From positions 1 through 8,543 of the forward strand of contig JAGHTR010000049.1 of NCBI GenBank assembly GCA_018065205.1: a stretch of DNA of 8,543 nucleotides, read 5' to 3'. Shown here in pieces: positions 1 through 5,999 of this stretch; the first letter of the stretch is position 1; every line of letters starts with the position of its first letter. The notes under the pieces were generated by a model. The model did not search any database. It saw only the letters and a program-made list of their open reading frames with translations, and was not told where the DNA came from. Made by a program: the position numbers and the translations under genes. This DNA is from Candidatus Colicola caccequi (GTDB lineage Bacteria; Bacteroidota; Bacteroidia; Bacteroidales; Paludibacteraceae).

Positions 1-825
1 TTCGACATCAACCGCATCCATTTCTCCAATGACATCAACGAGATTGTAGCCAATTCGGATATCATGATTCTGGCTATTCCTTCGCCCTACGTGAAGCAAA
101 CAACCAGTAAGATTCGCCGCAGCATGCGTAACAAGACCATCGTGACGGCAGTCAAAGGTATGATTCCGGACGAGAACATGATCGTAACCGATTACTTGGC
201 TAAGAAATTTGACATTCCTGCCGATAACTTAGCCGTGATAGCGGGTCCCTGTCATGCCGAAGAGATTGCCTTGGAGCGACTGAGTTACCTCACGATAGGT
301 TGCTCTAACTTAGAGAAAGCGCAACAAATAAGTGCACTCCTGCGCACATCCTACGTCAAGACATGCGTCAGTTCGGACGTCATTGGACTGGAGTACTCCA
401 GCGTGATGAAGAATATCTACGCCATTGCAGCCGGCTTATGCCAGAGTCTCCGATATGGCGATAACTTCCAATCGGTATTGATTGCTAATGCCATCCAAGA
501 GATTCAGCGTTTCGCTCAAGCCATCATCCCTACTCCACGCGACATTGACGCCAGCGGTTACTTAGGCGATGTATTGGTGACATCCTACAGTAAGTTCAGT
601 CGTAACCGCCAGTTCGGTCAAATGATCGGCATGGGTTACTCCGTCAAGGCTGCACAGATGGAAATGGAAATGGTGGCCGAGGGCTATTACGGCACGAACT
701 GCATCCATATCGCTAACGAAGCCATGCAGGTCAACCTGCCTATCGTGGATGCCATGTATAGAATCTTATACGAGCATCAGTCACCCACCATTGTGATACA
801 AGAATTAACGCAACAACTCAGCTGA
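1..825 (+). CDS. gpsA: Glycerol-3-phosphate dehydrogenase [NAD(P)+], 5' end outside window
   Basis: This cytoplasmic enzyme reduces dihydroxyacetone phosphate to sn-glycerol 3-phosphate, the backbone for phospholipid synthesis. The reading frame is open from base 1, so the first ATG at 64 is internal; 274 residues are present of a family length near 330. The missing part holds the N-terminal GxGxxG nucleotide-binding loop. Visible, numbered from the first residue in the window, are the GPCHAEE segment (82-88; GPSxAxE in most homologues), the SSVMKNIYAIAAG segment whose Lys137 matches the family's catalytic lysine, and GYLGDV followed by SRNR (about 187-203), typical of the substrate-binding C-terminal domain. 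The stop is TGA at 823-825. The next gene, pgi, follows after 115 nt on the same strand. From memory, Bacteroides genomes often have lysS-gpsA-pgi in this order, so lysS may lie upstream. Identification is firm. Confidence 0.96.
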   Translation, partial: FDINRIHFSNDINEIVANSDIMILAIPSPYVKQTTSKIRRSMRNKTIVTAVKGMIPDENMIVTDYLAKKFDIPADNLAVIAGPCHAEEIALERLSYLTIGCSNLEKAQQISALLRTSYVKTCVSSDVIGLEYSSVMKNIYAIAAGLCQSLRYGDNFQSVLIANAIQEIQRFAQAIIPTPRDIDASGYLGDVLVTSYSKFSRNRQFGQMIGMGYSVKAAQMEMEMVAEGYYGTNCIHIANEAMQVNLPIVDAMYRILYEHQSPTIVIQELTQQLS

Positions 826-877
826 TGGAATAAGGACCGCTGCGCTGATGGAAGATGGACAGTCCATACTCCATCAG
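822..877 (+). repeat. Nested hairpin and 23-nt degenerate direct repeat after gpsA
   Basis: CTGATGGA (845-852) is exactly complementary to TCCATCAG (870-877). Between them ATGGA (855-859) pairs with TCCAT (863-867) across a 3-nt loop, separated from the outer stem by a 2x2 mismatch. The word GCTGATGGAA occurs at 821-830 and again at 844-853, and 15 of 18 bases match between the two copies. TCCATCAG could therefore pair with either copy, and the first copy contains the gpsA stop codon. There is no T-run after the hairpin, so it is not a classical terminator. A role in RNA processing, stability or attenuation between gpsA and pgi is inference. Confidence 0.6.
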
Positions 878-894
878 AGAGCGAAGCGAACGGT

Positions 895-908
895 CTATAC
901 TCTATACT
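895..908 (+). repeat. Two heptanucleotide units (CTATACT)
   Basis: Two perfect copies of CTATACT lie head to tail, 32 nt before the pgi start. A near copy, CCATACT, is at 864-870 inside the hairpin. The unit differs by one base from CTAAACT, which recurs in the gap at 7467-7496. Too short to be a firm repeat call without looking at the rest of the genome. Confidence 0.4.
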
Positions 909-940
909 CCAAAAGATATAACATAAAATAACATCCTATT

Positions 941-2272
941 ATGAAACTTTGTTTAAAAAACGCTGCTTCATTTGTGCCCGCAGGGACTATGGAGCGTTTG
1001 GCAGCCGAGACAGCAGCCGCCAATGAACTACTGGAAAACGGTCAAGGTGCAGGAAACGATTTCTTAGGCTGGGTTCATCTGCCTTCCCAAACCACCGAAG
1101 CCTTCTTGGACGAAGTGCAGGCAGTGGCTAATCAACTGCGAGCCAAGGCTGAGATTATCGTTGTAGCCGGAATAGGTGGCAGTTACCTCGGTCCCCGTGC
1201 CGTCAACGAAGCCCTGGATCATACCTTTGGTCTGAACGGGAATAACCCACGCGTGGTCTATGCCGGCAATAACATCGGTGAGGACTACTTAGCCGACCTG
1301 ATGGAACTGCTGCAAGGTAAGACCTTTGCCATCATCAACATATCTAAATCCGGCACCACCACCGAGACTGCTCTCGCTTTCCGTCTATTAAAGACGATGC
1401 TGGAGAAACAAGTCGGCAAAGTTGCCGCAAAGGACCTGATTGTATGTATTACGGATAAGGCCAAAGGTGCAGCCCGCAAGACTGCCGAGATAGAAGGTTA
1501 TAAGACATTCGTCATTCCGGATAACGTAGGAGGCCGCTTCAGCGTACTCACTCCCGTAGGACTGCTGCCAATCGCTTGCGCAGGTCATGACATCAAAGCA
1601 CTCATTCGTGGTGCACAAGATATGGAAAAAGCCACCGGAACGGATGTGGCTTACGCCGAGAACCCGGCATGCCAATATGCCGCTATGCGTAATGCGCTCT
1701 ATCAGTTCGGCAAGAAAATTGAAATCATGGCTAACTTCAATCCTAAAGTGCATTACTTTGCTGAATGGTGGAAACAACTCTACGGCGAGAGCGAAGGTAA
1801 GGACCATAAGGGTATCTTCCCAGCCAGCGTGGATTTGACCACCGACCTGCACTCAATGGGTCAATGGATTCAAGACGGTGAACGCTCCATCTTTGAGACC
1901 GTCATCTCAATCGAAAAGAGCAACAAAACCGTTATCTTCCCCAAGGATGAGCAGAACTTAGACGGTCTGAATTTCTTGGCAGGCAAACGCGTGGACGAAG
2001 TCAATAAGATGGCTGAGTTAGGCACTCAACTCGCGCACGTAGATGGCGGCGTTCCTAATATCAAGATTAGTTTTGAGAAAGTAGATGAATACAACATCGG
2101 TCAATTCATTTACTTCTTTGAGCGTGGCTGCGGTATATCCGGCTACATGCTGATGGTGAACCCCTTCAACCAACCCGGCGTAGAGGCATACAAAAAGAAT
2201 ATGTTCGCCCTGCTGGACAAACCCGGCTACGAGGAAGAAAGCAAAGCCATCAAAGCAAGACTGAAACGTTGA
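941..2272 (+). CDS. pgi: Glucose-6-phosphate isomerase
   Basis: Pgi interconverts glucose 6-phosphate and fructose 6-phosphate in the cytoplasm, joining glycolysis, gluconeogenesis and sugar precursor supply. The 443-residue length fits the short bacterial form rather than the ~550-residue E. coli form. Seen in order: GIGGSYLGPRA (77-87) and SKSGTTTET (135-143), which form the sugar-phosphate site; the first family signature DNVGGRFSVLTPVG (194-207); GESEGKDHKG with the likely base Glu283; DLHSMGQ with His304; and the second signature GYMLMVNPFNQPGVEAYK (401-418) ending at the catalytic Lys418. All expected active-site residues are present. The ATG at 941 has no Shine-Dalgarno sequence, as is usual in this phylum, and no TAnnTTTG promoter is visible in the 115-nt gap, so transcription with gpsA is likely. 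The TGA stop at 2270-2272 sits inside a 15-nt word that recurs in the neighbouring uvrD-type gene. Confidence 0.97.
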   Translation: MKLCLKNAASFVPAGTMERLAAETAAANELLENGQGAGNDFLGWVHLPSQTTEAFLDEVQAVANQLRAKAEIIVVAGIGGSYLGPRAVNEALDHTFGLNGNNPRVVYAGNNIGEDYLADLMELLQGKTFAIINISKSGTTTETALAFRLLKTMLEKQVGKVAAKDLIVCITDKAKGAARKTAEIEGYKTFVIPDNVGGRFSVLTPVGLLPIACAGHDIKALIRGAQDMEKATGTDVAYAENPACQYAAMRNALYQFGKKIEIMANFNPKVHYFAEWWKQLYGESEGKDHKGIFPASVDLTTDLHSMGQWIQDGERSIFETVISIEKSNKTVIFPKDEQNLDGLNFLAGKRVDEVNKMAELGTQLAHVDGGVPNIKISFEKVDEYNIGQFIYFFERGCGISGYMLMVNPFNQPGVEAYKKNMFALLDKPGYEEESKAIKARLKR

Positions 2273-2280
2273 CGTTAACG

Positions 2281-2294
2281 GTGCCTCCGGGCAC
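2281..2294 (+). other. Small hairpin after pgi
   Basis: GTGCC (2281-2285) and GGCAC (2290-2294) form a 5-bp GC-rich stem with loop TCCG, 8 nt after the pgi stop. It precedes the stronger terminator hairpin and has no T-run. It may protect the 3' end of the mRNA or be chance; low confidence in a function. Confidence 0.35.
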
Positions 2295-2316
2295 ACCGAT
2301 ATAATTGACATTAACT

Positions 2317-2349
2317 AATAGGAGCGGCTGATGAGCCGCTCCTATTTTT
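2317..2349 (+). terminator. Intrinsic terminator of pgi, possibly bidirectional
   Basis: AATAGGAGCGGCT (2317-2329) pairs perfectly with AGCCGCTCCTATT (2334-2346) across the 4-nt loop GATG, giving a 13-bp stem whose core is GC-rich. On the plus strand five T residues run from 2345 to 2349, which fits a rho-independent terminator for the gpsA-pgi transcript. The TAA stop of the converging helicase gene occupies 2350-2348, so that transcript enters the same hairpin at once; its tail after the stem (AGTTAATG) is only moderately T-rich, so termination in that direction is less certain. Confidence 0.85.
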
Positions 2350-4597
2350 ATACCTTTTCTAATTTCGCGTACGTGAGCAGGAGAGTCTTCTTACCAACTG
2401 CATCAAAAAGGATATCTATCTTGTCGTTATCATTCTCGCGATACACCTTTTGCACGACTCCACGTCCAAAGACACGATGCGTTACGCTCGTTCCCGGAGG
2501 GAAGAGCGACGAAGACGTTGACGAGGACGTTGACGTTAACGAGGACGTTGGCGTTAACGAGGACGTTGATGTAAACCTTGGCGTTGATGTAAACCTTGTC
2601 GTAAATGCCGGCGCCGACGGTTGACTGTTAGTAGGACGATTGAAATTGACATAATCAGGGTCGATGTCACGCAGGAAACGGGACGGAGAGGAGAAATTGA
2701 TTTGTCCATTGCGGAAGCGTTGTCGCGCATACGTGAGGGAGCAATGTTGCATGGCACGAGTAATGGCTACATACAGCAATCTCCGTTCCTCCTCTACCTC
2801 CGATTCCGAAGTGGAGAACTGCGATGGGAAGAGGTTCTCCTCCAGCCCCACAATAAAGACGTACGGGAACTCCAATCCCTTAGCAGCATGCACGGTCATA
2901 AGGGTAACACGCGCTGTATAGTCCTCGATATGTTCGTCCTGGTCGGTTAATAGACTAACCTCCGCCAAGAAATCTTGTATAGGAGTGAAATCAATCCCCT
3001 CTTGTTGGCGTTGCGTCACGAACTCATGGATGCCGGATAATAACTCGTCTAAGTTCTCCTTACGGTCCATTCCTTCGGGCGTCATATCCATCGCCGCAGC
3101 AGTCATCACGCCGGAGCGACGCAGCACAAACTCAGCAAACGAATAGGCATCCTGCGTATCCATTGCTTCCTGCACTTCAGTCATCAAACGACTGAAATCC
3201 AACAACTTAGATTGGATGCCACGATTGACATCCAGTCCTTTTCCTGCCGGATCGGCGATGATGTCCATCGGACTAATCTGCGCCGACAGACTGAGTTCGC
3301 TGATGCGACGCAGAGTAGTGTCCCCTATGCCTCGTGCGGGGAAGTTAATAATACGATTCAGCGCTTCTGTATCCTTGGGATTGACTGCCAAACGGAAGTA
3401 ACCAATCGCATCTTTTATCTCCTTACGTTGGTAGAACGAAGTGCCGCCATAGATTCGATATGGGATACTGAGTCGTCTCAGTTCATTCTCAAACTGCCGC
3501 GACTGCGCATTGGTGCGATACAGCACGGCAAGCGAATTATAATCCGGTATGGTATGATTCAACTTGAGTGACTTAATCTGTTCCGCCACTCCTGCCGCCT
3601 CGTCCCTGTCGGACATATACGCGGTGAGCCGCAACCGGTCGCCTTGTTCATTCTCCGAATAGACTTGTTTCTCTATCTGGTTGATGTTATGATGAATAAG
3701 TGAGTTAGCTGCATTCACAATCGTTTGAGTGGAACGATAATTGCGCTCTAACTTGAATAATTGAGCCGTAGGATATATTTGTCGGAACGACAGGATATTC
3801 CGTATATCTGCACCGCGGAACGAATAGATGGACTGAGCATCATCGCCCACTACCGACACATTGTTTTGCGGAGCCGCCAACAGTTGCACTAATTGACTTT
3901 GGACTTGGTTGGTATCCTGGTACTCATCCACAAGGATATATTCAAACGCCTGCTGGTAGAACGAGCGCACTTCGGCATTGCGTTGCAGCAACAGACATAA
4001 TTGCAATAACAAGTCATCAAAGTCCATGGCATTGGCACTTCTTAGTCGCGTTTCGTAAGCGCGATAGATAGCCGCCATATCATATAGTCGGTCATTGCGG
4101 TCTTCGCGGCTATGGCGTTGAGACAAAGCATAGTCATCCGCCGTCTCCAAATGGCTTTTAGCATCCGATATACGTCCCAACACCACGTTCGGCTTATAGA
4201 TTTTCTCATCTAACCCCATTTCCTTGCAGATAGCTTTGATGAGCGATTTACTATCCGTTGTATCGTAGATGGAGTAATCACGCGTATAGCCGATGTTCTC
4301 CGCCTCTTGCCTTAAGATACGTGCAGCAATACTATGGAAAGTGCCCATCCATAAATAATGGGCAGCCTCCGGACTGACTAATTGGATGATACGTTCCTTC
4401 ATCTCGCGAGCCGCCTTATTGGTGAATGTCAGGCATAGAATACGGTTAGCCTGCACACCCTGAGAAAGCAGGTATGCCACCTTATATGTAAGTACGCGCG
4501 TCTTACCCGAACCGGCACCCGCTATAATGAGTGATGGACCGGCAATACATGCAACTGCATCGCGCTGAGAAGGATTCAAATCTTGCAAAAGTTCCAT
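2348..4597 (-). CDS. UvrD/PcrA-type superfamily 1 DNA helicase
   Basis: This is an ATP-driven 3'-5' DNA helicase of the UvrD/PcrA group, acting in nucleotide excision and mismatch repair, removal of recombinase filaments and conflicts with RNA polymerase. From the ATG at 4597 it has 749 residues, normal for the family. Motifs in order: Q motif (Gln11), Walker A AGAGSGKT (26-33), LTFTNKAAREM (56-66), DEYQDTN (224-230), GDDAQSIYSFRGAD (251-264), LERNYRST (283-290), TLMTVHAAKGLEF (565-577) and EERRLLYVAITRA (603-615). Residues about 700-749 resemble the Tudor-like domain by which PcrA/UvrD contacts RNA polymerase. A frame-open TTG at 4609 could add four residues, but it lies inside the -7 promoter element, so the ATG is preferred. 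The linker at 668-697 is a Ser/Thr-rich hexapeptide repeat, an oddity. It is divergent from the methyltransferase gene, with 67 nt between. The choice between pcrA and uvrD as a symbol is arbitrary here. Confidence 0.96.
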   Translation of the reverse strand: MELLQDLNPSQRDAVACIAGPSLIIAGAGSGKTRVLTYKVAYLLSQGVQANRILCLTFTNKAAREMKERIIQLVSPEAAHYLWMGTFHSIAARILRQEAENIGYTRDYSIYDTTDSKSLIKAICKEMGLDEKIYKPNVVLGRISDAKSHLETADDYALSQRHSREDRNDRLYDMAAIYRAYETRLRSANAMDFDDLLLQLCLLLQRNAEVRSFYQQAFEYILVDEYQDTNQVQSQLVQLLAAPQNNVSVVGDDAQSIYSFRGADIRNILSFRQIYPTAQLFKLERNYRSTQTIVNAANSLIHHNINQIEKQVYSENEQGDRLRLTAYMSDRDEAAGVAEQIKSLKLNHTIPDYNSLAVLYRTNAQSRQFENELRRLSIPYRIYGGTSFYQRKEIKDAIGYFRLAVNPKDTEALNRIINFPARGIGDTTLRRISELSLSAQISPMDIIADPAGKGLDVNRGIQSKLLDFSRLMTEVQEAMDTQDAYSFAEFVLRRSGVMTAAAMDMTPEGMDRKENLDELLSGIHEFVTQRQQEGIDFTPIQDFLAEVSLLTDQDEHIEDYTARVTLMTVHAAKGLEFPYVFIVGLEENLFPSQFSTSESEVEEERRLLYVAITRAMQHCSLTYARQRFRNGQINFSSPSRFLRDIDPDYVNFNRPTNSQPSAPAFTTRFTSTPRFTSTSSLTPTSSLTSTSSSTSSSLFPPGTSVTHRVFGRGVVQKVYRENDNDKIDILFDAVGKKTLLLTYAKLEKV
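2526..2597 (-). repeat. 18-bp tandem repeat coding a hexapeptide linker
   Basis: Four 18-bp units lie head to tail on the plus strand: 2526-2543, 2544-2561, 2562-2579 and 2580-2597. The first reads GACGTTGACGTTAACGAG. Neighbouring units 1/2 differ by one base, as do units 3/4. A partial unit precedes at 2514-2525. On the coding strand the array and its flank give RFTSTP, RFTSTS, SLTPTS, SLTSTS, SSTSSS (residues 668-697 of the helicase). Because the unit is a multiple of three, copy-number change keeps the frame. It lies between the helicase core and the C-terminal Tudor-like domain. Confidence 0.85.
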
Positions 4598-4606
4598 AAT
4601 CAAATG

Positions 4607-4637
4607 CAAAAGTACAAAAAAATTTGCATATTACAAA
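4607..4637 (-). promoter_or_regulatory. Bacteroidota-type promoter for the UvrD/PcrA-type helicase
   Basis: Read on the minus strand, TTTG (4637-4634) is a -33 element, followed after 19 bp by TACTTTTG (4614-4607), which matches the TAnnTTTG -7 element. The ATG at 4597 begins 9 nt beyond the end of the -7 element, so the expected leader is only about five nucleotides. No Shine-Dalgarno sequence fits in that space. Confidence 0.75.
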
Positions 4638-4654
4638 AAAAATTTGTACTTTTG
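4623..4654 (+). promoter_or_regulatory. Bacteroidota-type promoter for the NSUN-like methyltransferase
   Basis: TTTG (4623-4626) as -33 element, a 20-bp spacer, then TACTTTTG (4647-4654) matching the TAnnTTTG -7 element. The ATG at 4665 lies 10 nt after it, again giving a near-leaderless mRNA. The region from 4623 to 4637 is shared with the opposing promoter, so the two probably cannot be occupied by polymerase at the same time (inference). Confidence 0.75.
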
Positions 4655-4664
4655 CAAACAAATT

Positions 4665-5999
4665 ATGCTACCAATCGAATTTATCAATCTAATGCGTCAG
4701 GAAATGGGTGTCGAAGCCGAACGCCTTTTCCGCAGTTTAGAGACGGACTCTGTAACCAGTATCCGCCTCAATGACAAGAAGGACATATTAGATTTCCCTT
4801 GCGACATAGACGAAGTGCCTTGGCATGAAGATGGCTATTATCTGAGTGAGCGTCCGCAGTTCACTTTGGATCCTCTTTTCCATGCCGGTTGCTACTATGT
4901 GCAAGAGGCCAGTTCGATGATTATAGAGCGTATCCTGGAGCAATATGTTGCTAAGGAGAGCATCGTTTTAGATTTATGCGCAGCGCCCGGAGGCAAGGCT
5001 ACATTGATTAGTCAATACTTAGGTAAAGAAGGACTGTTGATTGCCAACGAGGTAGTTAGACAGCGCGTGTTCATTCTAAGTGAGAACATACAAAAATGGG
5101 GCAATGGTAACACGATTGTCACCCATAACGATGCCGCTACTTTTGGTGAGAAGACACGCAATCTGTTTGACTGCATGTTAGTAGATGCTCCCTGCTCCGG
5201 CGAAGGTATGTTCCGTAAGGATGAGGAAGCACGCAGCGAATGGAGCCTGCGTACCGTGCAGATGTGCGCGGAGCGGCAACGTAAGATTCTGATGGACGTA
5301 TGGGATGCCCTCAAGCCCGGAGGTATCATGATATACTCTACTTGCACCTTCAATCACGAGGAGGACGAAGGCAATGCGCAATGGATAGCCGAATGTTTAG
5401 GTGGCGAAATCCTGCCCTTGTCATACGAGGAGGATTGGGGCATAGAAGAGGGAGAAGTAGGTTACCATTTCTATCCACATAAAGTGAAGGGCGAAGGATT
5501 CTACGTATGTATTATTCGCAAGAACGAAGAAGTTTTTGCTCCGTATAAGATTAAAGAACCCAAGCATAAGATTCTGCCCTTGGAGTTTGAATCCACTATG
5601 CGCAGTTGGCTTATTGAGCCCGACGATTGGGCTATTCGTCAAAGCGACCGCTTCATGACGGCTTATCCGATGAAATACAAGGCATTAGTGGATTATCTTT
5701 GGGACCAATTAACGTGCATCTGCACGGGCTTTGGTATTGCCGAGATACGTGGCAAGGGAGCGTCTCCACAACATGCACTCAGTATGTCTAAGGCGCTAAA
5801 GAAAGATGCCTTCACAAATATTGAATTGAATTTAGCCGATGCACTCAGTTACTTGCGAACCGAGGCGTTACCTAACCACGATTGGCCTTTTGGAACTTTG
5901 CTCTTGACTTACCAGAACGTGCCCATCGGTTTCGCGAAGAATGTCGGGAACCGTTTGAACAACCTTTACCCGAACGAGTGGCGCATACGTAAGCTGTAG
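4665..5999 (+). CDS. NSUN/RsmF-like RNA (cytosine-5) methyltransferase
   Basis: This S-adenosylmethionine-dependent enzyme of the RsmB/RsmF/Nop2-Sun group methylates C5 of a cytosine in rRNA or tRNA; the exact target cannot be read from sequence. From the ATG at 4665 it has 444 residues. A TTG at 4644 is in frame but lies in the promoter, and the N-terminus LPIEFINLMRQEMG fits the family, so ATG is chosen. Seen: SAM motif I DLCAAPGGK (103-111), acidic residue of motif II (Glu129), motif III ND (155-156), motif IV DAPCSGEG with Cys177, and motif VI STC with Cys227, the usual nucleophile. The two cysteines are the mark of RNA m5C enzymes. The C-terminal region, to about residue 444, matches the RsmF-type extension with a PUA-like domain and ends in the typical YPNEWRI. 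Its last 128 nt overlap the converging DEAD-box gene. Not clearly RsmF itself. Confidence 0.92.
   Translation: MLPIEFINLMRQEMGVEAERLFRSLETDSVTSIRLNDKKDILDFPCDIDEVPWHEDGYYLSERPQFTLDPLFHAGCYYVQEASSMIIERILEQYVAKESIVLDLCAAPGGKATLISQYLGKEGLLIANEVVRQRVFILSENIQKWGNGNTIVTHNDAATFGEKTRNLFDCMLVDAPCSGEGMFRKDEEARSEWSLRTVQMCAERQRKILMDVWDALKPGGIMIYSTCTFNHEEDEGNAQWIAECLGGEILPLSYEEDWGIEEGEVGYHFYPHKVKGEGFYVCIIRKNEEVFAPYKIKEPKHKILPLEFESTMRSWLIEPDDWAIRQSDRFMTAYPMKYKALVDYLWDQLTCICTGFGIAEIRGKGASPQHALSMSKALKKDAFTNIELNLADALSYLRTEALPNHDWPFGTLLLTYQNVPIGFAKNVGNRLNNLYPNEWRIRKL

Larger units (their letters stand above)
4605..4656. repeat. Perfect 14-bp inverted repeat in the divergent promoter gap
   Basis: TGCAAAAGTACAAA (4605-4618) is the exact reverse complement of TTTGTACTTTTGCA (4643-4656), with a 24-nt A/T-rich spacer. 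Each arm contains a complete TACTTTTG -7 element pointing outward. The symmetry may simply reflect two copies of a strong promoter consensus, or it may also be a binding site for a dimeric regulator; the sequence does not decide. Confidence 0.8.

Noticed and set aside
64..66. ATG at 64 as the gpsA start
   Set aside because: The frame is open from base 1 and the sequence upstream continues the protein; the N-terminal nucleotide-binding domain lies before the window.
1388..1852. 154-codon open frame antisense to pgi
   Set aside because: It lies wholly within a gene with every family motif, and its translation has no recognisable features; a shadow frame.
2331..2624. 97-codon open frame on the plus strand rich in VDVNEDV repeats
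   Set aside because: It is the antisense reading of the 18-bp repeat in the helicase linker and starts inside the terminator hairpin.
2510..2625. Tandem repeat region as a CRISPR array
   Set aside because: The units are contiguous 18-mers without spacers and encode protein in frame.
4584..4592. Third copy of ACTTTTGCA (minus strand) inside the first codons of the helicase gene as another promoter
   Set aside because: It lacks the TA of the -7 element (it reads AACTTTTG) and lies after the start codon; probably chance.
4598..4609. Upstream TTG start giving four extra residues (MHLI) on the UvrD/PcrA-type helicase
   Set aside because: The TTG lies within the predicted -7 element, and the ATG at 4597 gives the usual family N-terminus.
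4644..4664. Upstream TTG start giving seven extra residues on the NSUN-like methyltransferase
   Set aside because: It lies inside the promoter; the ATG at 4665 starts the family-like LPIEF sequence.
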